Below are positions 35,244 through 44,755 of a DNA stretch of 64,000 nucleotides, piece after piece. Made by a program: the position numbers and the translations under genes. Under the pieces are notes generated by a model that did not search any database, was not told where the DNA came from, and worked only from the letters and a program-made list of their open reading frames with translations. Source of the DNA: Sphingobacterium arenae (GTDB lineage: Bacteria; Bacteroidota; Bacteroidia; Sphingobacteriales; Sphingobacteriaceae); assembly GCF_014692505.1 (NCBI RefSeq), contig NZ_JACNYK010000002.1, positions 372,001 through 436,000 of the forward strand, written 5' to 3'. Numbering within the stretch: position 1 is the first letter of the stretch; the number at the start of each line of letters is the position of its first letter.

Positions 35244-37103
35244 TTAATCGGTAATACGGACACGGAATAAGCTAGCATGCGTAGCGTAATATAAGTGCCC
35301 ATCTTCCTTCACCTTGGCCGTCCTCGCCCCTACCAACGATGCGTGTTCACCCAAAACCTTCCATTCATTACTTGTCGGATCCACCTGCAGTAACCGTCCA
35401 TTGCGTGTATCTATACCATATATTAACCCATCGGCTCCGAGCGAATCACTCAAACTAATCCGCATCGCCTGCCCACTAGGATTATCCACAGGCATGGTTG
35501 TAACAATTTCCTTTTTTACCGGGTCAAATACAAACAAGCTGTTGCGAGCTGCCCCATATATCAAGCCATTATTGCCCCGTACGGTATTTTCGTAAACAGA
35601 CGCACCGCTTATCGGTTTCCCCTGATAAGTGGTTTTTTTACTGACGGGATCCCATACGACAATGACAGCCTCTTTTTCGGTTGGTTTCGCGCTTGAACCT
35701 CCACGGACGGATGATGCTAGCAGTAATTCGCCGGTTTCAGGTATCGGTGTTACAGACATGAGGCTCTGGTTGGGTACAATATCCTTAAAGACCTCCACTT
35801 CTAGCGATTCTGGGTCTATCCGCACCAATGTACCTCCCAGATAGCCTTTGATAGGTATCGTCGGACTATATATATAACCGTCGGGTGCAAGCTGCAATTC
35901 CAACAGCCGCTCCTGCTTTGCCAAACGGTGCAAATGAGCTACTGGCTCACGGTTAATAGGCATATTATCCGCGTCTAGAGTAAATACATCAATGAAGCCG
36001 CCTGTGTAACTCGTCATAAACAAACGATCCTTATAAGCTAAAATATCATACGCCTGGACACTGCCCCGTGTTAATATGCCCAAATCATTAATTTCTCCTG
36101 ATTGCATATCATAAGTAAAAATATTACCTGGCTTCATTCCACTACCGTATAGCTTACCGTTATACACGTCACCTATAGTCAATATTTCCCGTGCCGCGGG
36201 TTCAAAGGTGCTCTGAATGATCGATTTCTCTTCATTCTCGTTGTTCTCCACAACCAAATTTCCCGCTCTGTTGAGATATAATGCACGCTTGTCCCCGTAT
36301 AAGTTATCCAGTATATTGACGGTTGCCTCCTCCACCTTGCTCTCCACGATACGTGCTTCTGTACAGCGAAAAGTTGTTTTTCCTTTTTTACCGTACACAT
36401 GTCCGTCTGCTGCCCGCCAAATCTGCGGCGCGCCATACGTCATCAGTTTTTCCGAAAGAATCTGTTTCTTTTTTCCTGTTTGGTGATTATAAGACCACAA
36501 TTCTCCGTGCTGCATACCTGTTGCGAAGTATACAATGCCATCGTTATCAGCTTCGGGATTGATCACATATTCACTCCCTTTAGAAGCAGACACCCGATCA
36601 ATAATAGTTACCTCCTCCGTCTTCGGATTTAGTACAGAGACTGCTGCTCGCGGATATGTACCTACATAAATTAAACCTTCAGGAGAAATAGTATGGCTGT
36701 TTTTCATCCAATACTGCGCTTTGCTTGCTTCTCCAATAGTTTTCAACTCGTTTAGGCGCACATCGTATTTAAAAAAGCGTCCCGGCTTTCCCGAATACAG
36801 ATAGATATAGCGCTCCGAGTCTTTAAACAATAACAGAGCATTCGCTTTCCCATACTGTGCCAAGTCCACTTCAATAAGCCGTCCATTCTCCATACTCACG
36901 CCTACCAATGCATTTCTCTCGGCATCGGTAAATGCGCCCCAAGCAATTGGTCCGGTGATTTCATCTCTTGTCACAAACTCCATAGCTAACGGTACCCTAA
37001 TCGGTTGTCCTAGCTCTTCAAATTCATATATTTTTTGCTGTGCAATGCATAAACTACACGAGCTTAAAACAAACAGACAAACATAAATTACCCCATTTTT
37101 CAT
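35244..37103 (-). CDS. Exported beta-propeller protein of unknown activity
   Basis: This 619-aa protein has signal peptide VCLFVLSSCSLCIAQQK. It contains at least six repeats of the type GLIYVGTYPRA...VLNPKT, GIVYFATG...WSYNHQTGK, DGHVYGKKGK, GYIYSPTIPI and HLYYATHASLFRVR, that is, a seven-or-so-bladed propeller with one strand-turn-strand per 45-50 residues. Oligogalacturonate lyases and ulvan/uronan lyases can have such a fold, and so do pure binding proteins. It is the first gene of the propeller, beta-helix and heparinase cassette (gaps of 39 nt and an overlap). Function is unassigned. Confidence 0.65.
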   Translation of the reverse strand: MKNGVIYVCLFVLSSCSLCIAQQKIYEFEELGQPIRVPLAMEFVTRDEITGPIAWGAFTDAERNALVGVSMENGRLIEVDLAQYGKANALLLFKDSERYIYLYSGKPGRFFKYDVRLNELKTIGEASKAQYWMKNSHTISPEGLIYVGTYPRAAVSVLNPKTEEVTIIDRVSASKGSEYVINPEADNDGIVYFATGMQHGELWSYNHQTGKKKQILSEKLMTYGAPQIWRAADGHVYGKKGKTTFRCTEARIVESKVEEATVNILDNLYGDKRALYLNRAGNLVVENNENEEKSIIQSTFEPAAREILTIGDVYNGKLYGSGMKPGNIFTYDMQSGEINDLGILTRGSVQAYDILAYKDRLFMTSYTGGFIDVFTLDADNMPINREPVAHLHRLAKQERLLELQLAPDGYIYSPTIPIKGYLGGTLVRIDPESLEVEVFKDIVPNQSLMSVTPIPETGELLLASSVRGGSSAKPTEKEAVIVVWDPVSKKTTYQGKPISGASVYENTVRGNNGLIYGAARNSLFVFDPVKKEIVTTMPVDNPSGQAMRISLSDSLGADGLIYGIDTRNGRLLQVDPTSNEWKVLGEHASLVGARTAKVKEDGHLYYATHASLFRVRITD

Positions 37104-37480
37104 CCTATATTTTTTGATTCTGTATTTTACACTACCTATCTCAACAATAACGGGTACGCACCCGAAACTACTCCAATAAAAAAAGAGCCCCTTCTTTCTT
37201 AAAATATTTTATTTCGTTTTGTTTATAATCTGCGGTACATGTATATAAAATAACACAATTATTTTCAGAGTAACAAACGTTCGGGACATTGCCATTAAAA
37301 CGTAACGATTGTTTTACGATCTCTTTGTCAATAACATAATCCTTTTACCCATATAGGTTATGCCTCCGCTATCTGACACAAGTAATTTGAAAACAAATTA
37401 TGAGGTTAAAGATCAGACAAACAACTATTTATACATATCCTTACGTATCGTTTTGCTCCATATTACCCCCATTTTGAGCT
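37104..37480. other. Intergenic leader upstream of the beta-propeller gene
   Basis: About 380 bases, AT-rich in the middle. A small GC hairpin CGGGTACGCACCCG lies at 37151-37164. A poor operator-like half site (AAAACGTAACGA) lies near 37297-37308. No convincing promoter pair was found. The region should hold the start signals for the propeller-beta-helix-lyase cassette. Confidence 0.35.
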
Positions 37481-37981
37481 ACGGCAAGGACATGGCGAGG
37501 AATCTCTTTGTCCTGACGAAGGACTTCTTTTCATCGTAGAGGTACCTCAATGCCACACCGAGGGGTATCCACATCTCCAAGAAGAACCGATCTATCAACA
37601 AGAGGGACCTCTATACCTATATGTCGTCTGTGCCAATCGTTATGACGGACCTCAACGTAACGCTGAGGGACAACAATAAAGTATTGCTGTTGCTCAAAAC
37701 GTTATAGAGGTATGCGCTTGCTGTTGTGAGGGGCGGATACACGTCAAAGAGGGGCAAGTAAGATGTATAGATGGACGGATATCGTTTACTGAGGGAGCTC
37801 TTTCTGATGCAGAGGGACAACGAGGAACGCCAGAGGTACATCTTCGCTTTGTTGATGGTAGGAGAAAATGCATATCGCTACCTCGATATGCACATGAGGG
37901 GTGTCGTCAACTCCAAGATGTACAGCAACGGAATCTCGAAGTATCTCAAAACGATAGGAAAACGTGTCATGTTCGGACAGC
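37481..37981 (+). pseudogene. Decayed gene remnant with foreign codon use, interrupted by four stops
   Basis: One plus-strand frame reads like protein for about 167 codons: SYGKDMARNLFVLTKDFF, RYLNATPRGIHISKKN, SINKRDLYTYMSSVPIVM, RYALAVVRGGYTSKRGK and MDGYRLLRELFLMQRDNEER, then YLDMHMRGVVNSKMY and NGISKYLKTIGKR. It contains four in-frame stops (TAG, TAG, TAA, TAG). Third codon positions are rich in G/C, and arginine is mostly AGG, unlike the neighbouring genes, so the piece looks foreign. It is the only coding-like signal on the plus strand and ends against the 3' end of the BNR_4 gene. I do not recognise the family; a relic of a conjugative or mobilisable element gene is a guess. Confidence 0.5.
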
Positions 37982-38008
37982 CCCCCGTTTGCCGAACAGC
38001 GTTACGAA

Positions 38009-39298
38009 TTAATTTTTGTTTAGCCATTCATTGATACGTATATCGGTATTGAATTTAGTATAATGATTGTATATCCCCGTCATCCATAATACAATCGGGT
38101 CGCCTGTAAATCCAAAAACAACATACGGTCGTACATTATCGATTTCGGATTCTGTCGTAATTTTTGTTGTAATCCAATTTTTTCCTTTCTTTTTCCAATG
38201 TTCCACTTCGAAGAAATGGCCTACCTTCCGAGACAGATAAACGTTAGACGGATCACGATGGTTTAAGGAAATCCCTCCCGAATAATGAGGTTCCCTTACC
38301 TTCTCTCCAGGTTCTACAATCGGCATCCATCCACCTGCTTTACATATTTCTTCATCAAGCCACCTATTCCCGTTCCATTTTGCATAGTGATAACGGTGGT
38401 CTGTATCCTGCGGGAAGCGTGGGTAAACAACGACAGGGTGTCCATCTTTAGCAAGAGCCACGTCTGCAATCCAAGCTCTTATACTGTCCTTTTCTCCGGC
38501 ATATACTTTATGAACATGTTGATGTTTGATGGCAGGGCCCTCTATTGAACCAATCAGATCTCCATTGGTTTGATGAAACATTCCTTTTTTATAATAAAAA
38601 TGATACACTGAATTTGTAGGCTCTACACTTGGATGTCCATCTGTAAATATAAAATCTATTCTGTCCTGACCATCTGAATGAACTTTAAGATATGGTCTGT
38701 TCCTTGGCTTGTCTTTAATATTCTTACTTGCAATCAGCACTTTCGGATCGCTCCAGGTATCCCCCAGATCATCGCTGAATGAAAAAGATGGTTGCCAGTC
38801 ACTGCCCCGCCAAAACATATAAATTCGATTCCCTTCGTCCTGCAACATAACCGGATGAGAATACGTAATGCGGTTTCCTCCAAAAGGAATAACCCGTTCT
38901 TCACCCCATTCGGTAATATCCTCTGGTTTTTTACTTATCCTCATAAAGAAACGGCCATTATGTTCTGTATAAAAAGCGATGAGACGGCCATCAGGTAAAA
39001 ACAAAATGGAAGGAACATTGTGGTCATCGATTTGCAATTCCTTATGCAAAACAAACCTTCTCACTTCTTTTGATCTGGAATCCCTCGAATTTATGACAAC
39101 ATCTCCCTTACTGTTAATGTAGGCATAATATATCTGCTCGTTAGCTCCTTTATAATATACCGCACGCGGATCCGAAAACCAACACCAAGCTGCATCCTCG
39201 GCTACAACGATGTAGTCGGTTGCTTGAAATTGTGCTCGGGAAAAAAAAACAAAAAAAACCTGTATAAAAACTAGAAATACAACCGCTGTTTCTCTCAT
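38009..39298 (-). CDS. BNR_4-type seven-bladed propeller enzyme, copy 1
   Basis: This protein of about 429 aa has signal peptide MRETAVVFLVFIQVFFVFFS. It shows the BNR_4 hallmarks AAWCWFSDPRAVYYKG, YYAYINSKGDVVI, LQIDDHNVPSILFLPDGRL, ITYSHPVML and IDFIFTDGHP. Propellers of this type include GH145 rhamnosidases and PL24/25/27-like lyases, which attack glucuronate-rhamnose linkages. The name neuraminidase often given to them is doubtful. The start at 39298 lies 1 nt past the upstream stop; a longer frame to 39352 would overlap that gene. About half the residues match the copy at 59145-60473. The fold is secure; the activity is inferred only at clan level. Confidence 0.8.
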   Translation of the reverse strand: MRETAVVFLVFIQVFFVFFSRAQFQATDYIVVAEDAAWCWFSDPRAVYYKGANEQIYYAYINSKGDVVINSRDSRSKEVRRFVLHKELQIDDHNVPSILFLPDGRLIAFYTEHNGRFFMRISKKPEDITEWGEERVIPFGGNRITYSHPVMLQDEGNRIYMFWRGSDWQPSFSFSDDLGDTWSDPKVLIASKNIKDKPRNRPYLKVHSDGQDRIDFIFTDGHPSVEPTNSVYHFYYKKGMFHQTNGDLIGSIEGPAIKHQHVHKVYAGEKDSIRAWIADVALAKDGHPVVVYPRFPQDTDHRYHYAKWNGNRWLDEEICKAGGWMPIVEPGEKVREPHYSGGISLNHRDPSNVYLSRKVGHFFEVEHWKKKGKNWITTKITTESEIDNVRPYVVFGFTGDPIVLWMTGIYNHYTKFNTDIRINEWLNKN

Positions 39299-39299
39299 T

Positions 39300-40730
39300 T
39301 TACTTTCCATCAAGCCTTCTAATTTTGATATTCCTAAAATACGCTTTATCATGATGATCTTGTATTAGAATGTAACCGGATGAAGCTTCTCCATAGCCTT
39401 TATATTCTCTAAATTTGGTCCGTTCGACGAGTTTAGAAAACTCGTCGGATCCACGTTCATAGCTTAATACCTTCTTTCCATTAAGCCAATGTTCAACACT
39501 TTTACCTTTGGCGACTATTTTTATCCGATTCCATTTCCCGGGTTCGTTCAGCACTTTGTTCTTAGGAGCGTACAGAAGATACAAAGAACCCGTACTGGTT
39601 TCAGGACTCTTGCCATCCCTTACCGTTTCATGCTTAGAATCGTCTATTATCTGAAATTCAGGTCCATTTAACGCCGTTTTTCCTTCTACAGTCTTCAGTT
39701 CTGAAACAAAGTATTTTATTCCAGTGTTAGCTGAATCAGCCAATTTATAGTCGAGCACCAGTTCGAAATCTGTAAACTGTTCACGGGTAATGATATCCCT
39801 ACCCATCCTCCCCGGAAGAAGCACAAGAGTCCCAGGTTCAACAGTCCACCCTTCTTTTGGAAATCTGTCATTACTGATGCTTCTCCATCGAATATTGGGA
39901 TCCCTACCGTCAAATAATAATTCCCAACCCGCTGACTTCTCCATTGCGCCCAAATAATTATGCTGCAGACTCAACATCCCTTCTGAAAAACGCCGACCGA
40001 GTTCAGACGCGGAAGGACTATCAAAATGCGTCCCATCTCCCTTATGCCAAAGCCCTTCAGAAGAAACAACTGCGGTGTGAGGCACCGTAGCCTCAAGTTT
40101 ATCTAATTCTTTATTGATCAATTGATAATTATTCCGATATCTACCTAATTGCCCGGCTACAAACGGCAATTCTGGGTCACCGACTAACGCACGAACTCCC
40201 CGAATCAGCTTTTGCAACTTATCCAAATAAACCTTTGCAGATTTTTCGTTACTGTCTCCTTCCCCTTGATGCCATATGATCCCCTTGACGTTTCCAGTTT
40301 CCATAGCTTTCCTGATTCTTTGTTCCGCATCATCAAATGGATGCGTATGTGTGGCTTTGTCGTAAACTGCCGGCGCCCAACTAGCAATCGATGTTCCTCC
40401 TACGGCACACGGAACTAATCCGATAGTGATATTAGGATCAGCTTCGGCCATTGCCATGCCAAAAGTCAAACCAGGCCCTACGCCGGCAATACTAGGTTTA
40501 TCGAAGTGTAGAGGATGTACTGCCGTAACCCATTCACCGGCTTGATTGAGCATCCTGACGCGCGAATGCTGTTGTATGGCGTACTGCTCAGTCACTTGCC
40601 CTCTCCCCGCCATATTGGATTGCCCCATCAAAATATAAATGTGCATATCCTTATCTTGTTGCGCGAATACTTGAATAAACGCGCAGCTCAAGAATAACTT
40701 AAGGTATATTAAAATTATAGTTTTATTCAT
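39300..40730 (-). CDS. SGNH acetyl esterase (CE6/sialate-O-acetylesterase type) fused to DUF1080
   Basis: This 476-aa exported protein has signal peptide FLSCAFIQVFAQ. Residues about 28-245 form an SGNH hydrolase: nucleophile S38 in LMGQSNMAGRG, the oxyanion/Gly-Asn-like blocks PCAVGGTSIASW and IIWHQGEGDS, and the D/H pair in GDGTHFDSPS. Residues about 258-474 are a DUF1080 (3-keto-disaccharide hydrolase) concanavalin-like domain: WELLFDGRD, GPEFQIIDDSKH, WNRIKIVAKGKSVEHWLNG and YILIQDHHD. The first domain would deacetylate sugars and the second bind or cleave oxidised glycosides. The fusion joins de-esterification to a domain linked with 3-keto-sugar chemistry. Confidence 0.87.
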   Translation of the reverse strand: MNKTIILIYLKLFLSCAFIQVFAQQDKDMHIYILMGQSNMAGRGQVTEQYAIQQHSRVRMLNQAGEWVTAVHPLHFDKPSIAGVGPGLTFGMAMAEADPNITIGLVPCAVGGTSIASWAPAVYDKATHTHPFDDAEQRIRKAMETGNVKGIIWHQGEGDSNEKSAKVYLDKLQKLIRGVRALVGDPELPFVAGQLGRYRNNYQLINKELDKLEATVPHTAVVSSEGLWHKGDGTHFDSPSASELGRRFSEGMLSLQHNYLGAMEKSAGWELLFDGRDPNIRWRSISNDRFPKEGWTVEPGTLVLLPGRMGRDIITREQFTDFELVLDYKLADSANTGIKYFVSELKTVEGKTALNGPEFQIIDDSKHETVRDGKSPETSTGSLYLLYAPKNKVLNEPGKWNRIKIVAKGKSVEHWLNGKKVLSYERGSDEFSKLVERTKFREYKGYGEASSGYILIQDHHDKAYFRNIKIRRLDGK

Positions 40731-40764
40731 CTTTCGTGATCAAATCGTCTTACCACTTATTATT

Positions 40765-43110
40765 TCAATTCTGTTCATATAATGCACTGAAGAAAGTTCC
40801 CACCTCATCATACATTTCGACAGTCATCCTGTTGATTTCGCAGACCGGATATTTTACCTTCAGTTGATTTTTAGCGCCATATAGTTCATATATCCGATAT
40901 ACTGGCCTCATCATTTCTTTTAATGCCTGGATATCCGTGTACCGGTCTAAGTCCGGGGCCAAGATCAATATCGGTTTTGGTGCAGCTGCTGTAATAATTT
41001 CCCCGAAATCTACTGGTACACGTTCTGGATTGTCCGCAAATACTCCCAGTCTGGGTATAAAACCGTGTAAGTGAGAATAGATCCGTAAAGACTCGTACTG
41101 ACTATTAGAGCTTCGCCAGGGGGAGAATGCAGCCACGGAAGCAACTCCAGCTACCCGATCGTCCAATGCAGCTGTCATTAAAGAAACACTACCACCCATC
41201 GTGTTACCCAATAAATAAATATGGGAATCGTCTAGATAGTCGATATCTTCTATCGCGTCTATACAGCCTTTAACATCAGTAATCATCTTACCCATTTTTG
41301 ACCACTGTGGATACCGCAAATAAAAATTTTTGGCTTCCCAAATCCGAGTACCAAATCCATACATATCTATCGCCATGACAGCAAAGCCACGTTTCGTCAA
41401 CGATTCAAAAAGTTCCTTCGTTCCTCGTCGCCCGTCCTTATCGTAGCCCTTAGAAAAACCCGTGGAATGCGCATACTGATGCAAGTAAATTATTACTGGT
41501 AATTTTCCATTCAGTTTGGTTTTAAGATTCCCAAATTCGTTTACCGGGCAATATAGAATGCCTGAAACGTGATCTCCAACAGCGCTATATGGACCTAAAT
41601 AAATTTCTTTAGCTCCTTTTATGGTCGGTACAGGGTTGATTTTTTCGATCCAATCTCTAATCGGTGGGATCCAGCTACCCACATTAGTCGCCCGAGCACT
41701 GGGCGGTTCCTCGCCTAATATCCAATCTAGGTTTTCCAATATTTTACGCTTATCCTGATTAAAATCTTCAATGTCAGAATAATTCTCTTTGAGGCTTATG
41801 GAGGTTAGTTGCTCTGCTCTCTCCTGAATACCTGGATGGTTCTCTCGCCATTTTTCGTAATCGTAAGTATAATAGAGGTTATTCGTCCATTTTAGTGGAG
41901 TTCGCTTAAAGTGGATGTCCAAAAAATCAATGGTTTGTTCCACATCTCTTGCGGCAACACCGTGCGATCCCATCCGAGTGAGAACACCAATATTATCGGG
42001 AACATCTAAGAAATCGTAAACTTTTTTGACCGAGTAGTAATTTTGTTCATTAGACCAAGAATTTAACCCTGGTTCTACAAGGGAATAGTGGTACAATAGG
42101 GGGCGTGGAGCAATCAACGCTCCTAATAGGTTCTGGTCAATTGGTAATTTATCTTCTCTCCCAAAGTAAAACCTCAATCGTGGATGAAACCAATGAGCGT
42201 TCCAGGCAGTCACATAATCCAATGTTTCACTTGCATATTGAGGATCTCCGTATCGCCATGGAGCATCTCCACCTGTACTGGAACTACTCGATACTACCGC
42301 AGCTATACGCTCGTCAAAAGCTGCAGCCCACAAAGACTGCTTGCCATTACGAGAGTGCCCTGTAATGGCAATCTGTTGTTTGCTGACTTCTTTTCGCGTG
42401 GTTAAATAATCTACCACCCTTGATGCTCCCCAAGCACGGCGCATTAAACCACTGAAATCGTATTCCGGGTACAGGAACATATAAAGGTCTGTGTCATCTT
42501 TTAAATCTGCTGCTGCATATACGCAGCTTATATAGCCTCTCTTAACCGCTAACTGCGCCCAGTCGCGATGGTTCCACTGCGTCATGAACACCGGAAATGT
42601 TCCCTCTCCATTGGGGATCATTAATTCCACAGTCATCTTAGCTTTATGCTGTGGACCGAAACTTAATCGAATCATTTGTATCCGTAACCCATTCTGCTGC
42701 AGTGTATCCTTTAGGATCTCAGCTTTTACATTTTCAGGCGGCGGCGGGGCATGTCCCGAAACCCATTGTTGATATGTTGCTTTAATCCATTCACGCTTCT
42801 CCTCCCATTCTTTTGCGGTCGTTATTGGCACGTCCTTTCCGTCTTTATTTTGCATTAGGGGCTCCGGTAGCATAGGTATTGAACGCATTTTGGAAAAATC
42901 GGGTGGTAATTCTCCACTTCGATGTAGCCAATCTTTCCAAGTACTATCCTGAACGGATACTCTTCGGGTATTTTTCCGGAAGCGTTGCTCTATATTGATT
43001 TTAAGCGTCTCGTTTAGATATTGATTCTGTCGATCCACCGAGCTTTGTGGCCATCCGTCATTTGAAAGAAAACCCCAAAAAGCGAAACACACAATGATCA
43101 TCTTTTTCAT
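40765..43110 (-). CDS. Double alpha/beta hydrolase: CE15-like glucuronoyl esterase plus degenerate hydrolase
   Basis: This 781-aa exported protein has an N-terminal half (about 60-400) that looks like a CE15 glucuronoyl esterase: S253 in ITGHSRNGK, candidate acid E346 in YSLVEPGLN and H383 in MGSHGVAARD. The C-terminal half (about 490-780) is a second alpha/beta hydrolase with LLGNTMGGSVSL. There the nucleophile position is Thr637 rather than Ser, and where a catalytic His is expected the sequence reads YPVCEINRMT. The first domain should cut esters of glucuronic acid; the second is probably a binding or structural domain, or uses unusual chemistry. It follows the DASS transporter gene by 27 nt. 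Confidence 0.78.
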   Translation of the reverse strand: MKKMIIVCFAFWGFLSNDGWPQSSVDRQNQYLNETLKINIEQRFRKNTRRVSVQDSTWKDWLHRSGELPPDFSKMRSIPMLPEPLMQNKDGKDVPITTAKEWEEKREWIKATYQQWVSGHAPPPPENVKAEILKDTLQQNGLRIQMIRLSFGPQHKAKMTVELMIPNGEGTFPVFMTQWNHRDWAQLAVKRGYISCVYAAADLKDDTDLYMFLYPEYDFSGLMRRAWGASRVVDYLTTRKEVSKQQIAITGHSRNGKQSLWAAAFDERIAAVVSSSSSTGGDAPWRYGDPQYASETLDYVTAWNAHWFHPRLRFYFGREDKLPIDQNLLGALIAPRPLLYHYSLVEPGLNSWSNEQNYYSVKKVYDFLDVPDNIGVLTRMGSHGVAARDVEQTIDFLDIHFKRTPLKWTNNLYYTYDYEKWRENHPGIQERAEQLTSISLKENYSDIEDFNQDKRKILENLDWILGEEPPSARATNVGSWIPPIRDWIEKINPVPTIKGAKEIYLGPYSAVGDHVSGILYCPVNEFGNLKTKLNGKLPVIIYLHQYAHSTGFSKGYDKDGRRGTKELFESLTKRGFAVMAIDMYGFGTRIWEAKNFYLRYPQWSKMGKMITDVKGCIDAIEDIDYLDDSHIYLLGNTMGGSVSLMTAALDDRVAGVASVAAFSPWRSSNSQYESLRIYSHLHGFIPRLGVFADNPERVPVDFGEIITAAAPKPILILAPDLDRYTDIQALKEMMRPVYRIYELYGAKNQLKVKYPVCEINRMTVEMYDEVGTFFSALYEQN

Positions 43111-43137
43111 TGAACTCTTGCTTAATCAACGTGTTTA

Positions 43138-44520
43138 CTAAACAGCCAATAGATTGGCTCCAAACAACACGAAAAGATAGATAATAATGATGGACATGAC
43201 ATTCAAAAAAGCGCCGCTCCGTAACATGTCCTTCAGCTCCACGTAGCCTGAACTGAAAACTATAGCATTGGGAGGTGTCGCTACCGGTAGCATGAAAGCA
43301 CAGGAACTTGCCATAGTTGCCCCGGCTAATAACCCGATGAGGTCGGCTCCCATTCCTGCACCTAACGCGATAAGCACGGGCAGCATCATGCTTGCGGTAG
43401 CGGTATTGGAGGTAATCTCCGTTAGAATATTAATACCGGCAATTACGATGAAGATAAATAATGTAGCTGGCAAAACCTGAACGTTCTGTAGCTGAAAACC
43501 TAACCAAGTCGTTAAATCAGTCTGTGAAAAACCGCTCGCAATAGCTAAGCCTGCTCCGAAGATTAAAAGTACACTCCAAGGAAGTTCCTTTGCAACATCC
43601 CACGACATCAACCGTTCACTACTTCCCTTCCGTGCAGGAATTAAAAACAAGAGGAGAGCACAAAAAATAGCAACGATCGTATCGTCCAACATGGGCCATA
43701 GTTTAACTAGTAAAAATGATCTGGTTATCCACATTATCGCTACGAGCACAAATACGATCAATACCCGTCTCTCGGCAGTACTCATCGGAGGCAAAGGTTC
43801 CAACGTGATTTTTATTTCTTTTCCCCTAACGACCTTATATCTTGTAAGATAAAGCCACGTAACCAATAATAGGATACAGCTCAGCGGTAGCGCAAATATC
43901 ATCCAATTAAGAAAAGTAATTTCGATCCCCAATGAATTCTGCACTATGCCCGCAAATATAATATTGGGAGGAGAGCCAATAAGCGTTCCCATCCCACCTA
44001 TTGAGGCGCCATAAGCAATACTGAGCATCAAGTTTTTGGAAAATGGTTGGATGTTTTTGAAATGCCCAATAACAGACATGCCGATAGGCAGCAACATAAT
44101 CGCAGTTGCCGTATTAGAAAGCCACATAGACAAGAAAGCAGTCGCGATAAGAAAGCCTAAAATAACTTTTTTCTCGCCCGTCCCCATGACACCTATAATC
44201 TTATAAGCGATCCGCTTATGTAAATCCCATTTTTGGATAGCCAGTCCAATAATAAAGCCCCCCATAAATAAAAAAATAAACGGATGACCGTAGGCTGAGG
44301 TAACTTCTGCTATGGGAGCTGCATTAGACAACGGAAAAATAACAATAGGCAACAGCGAGGTGACCGCAAGTTCCAACGCTTCAGTAATCCACCAATAGGC
44401 CACCCATACCGTGCAGGCGAGTACTGCCAGCCCCTCTTTGGAAAGTCCTTCAAAAGGTAAATTTATCAGGATAAAAAACAACAATGGACCGATAATCAAG
44501 TGTATTCGTTTATTAGACAT
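43138..44520 (-). CDS. DASS/SLC13-family sodium-coupled anion transporter
   Basis: This 460-aa inner-membrane protein has about eleven hydrophobic segments and both SNT signature loops of the divalent anion:Na+ symporters (WLSNTATAIMLLPIG near residue 133, and EITSNTATASMMLPVL in the second half). These bind the carboxylates of dicarboxylates or sulfate plus sodium. In this locus it could import unsaturated uronates or dicarboxylic products released by the lyases. It is the first gene of the cassette DASS, CE15-like, CE6-DUF1080 and BNR_4, with no obvious promoter pair in the AT-rich 235 bp before it. No sulfatase is seen nearby, so sulfate is less likely. Confidence 0.88.
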   Translation of the reverse strand: MSNKRIHLIIGPLLFFILINLPFEGLSKEGLAVLACTVWVAYWWITEALELAVTSLLPIVIFPLSNAAPIAEVTSAYGHPFIFLFMGGFIIGLAIQKWDLHKRIAYKIIGVMGTGEKKVILGFLIATAFLSMWLSNTATAIMLLPIGMSVIGHFKNIQPFSKNLMLSIAYGASIGGMGTLIGSPPNIIFAGIVQNSLGIEITFLNWMIFALPLSCILLLVTWLYLTRYKVVRGKEIKITLEPLPPMSTAERRVLIVFVLVAIMWITRSFLLVKLWPMLDDTIVAIFCALLLFLIPARKGSSERLMSWDVAKELPWSVLLIFGAGLAIASGFSQTDLTTWLGFQLQNVQVLPATLFIFIVIAGINILTEITSNTATASMMLPVLIALGAGMGADLIGLLAGATMASSCAFMLPVATPPNAIVFSSGYVELKDMLRSGAFLNVMSIIIIYLFVLFGANLLAV

Positions 44521-44755
44521 TAAATCTGGATTTTGGTTGAGCTTTTATTCTTTAAAGATAGTTTATACGACTCTAATGTAAACAATCATTCGCGATATCT
44601 CATCATACATGGACACTTTATATTTGTTCAACTCGAAGTTAATTTAACAAGACCAACAATTTCCTTTCTTTTTCATGGATATTTAATTAATAGGCACCGT
44701 TCATCGACCTACAGGAAGAGTAATATACGCCGCAGGGTATCTACAAAGATGATAC

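Noticed and set aside
37617..37841. Minus-strand frame opposite the decayed gene
   Set aside because: Ser/Leu-rich antisense product; the coding signal is clearly on the plus strand.
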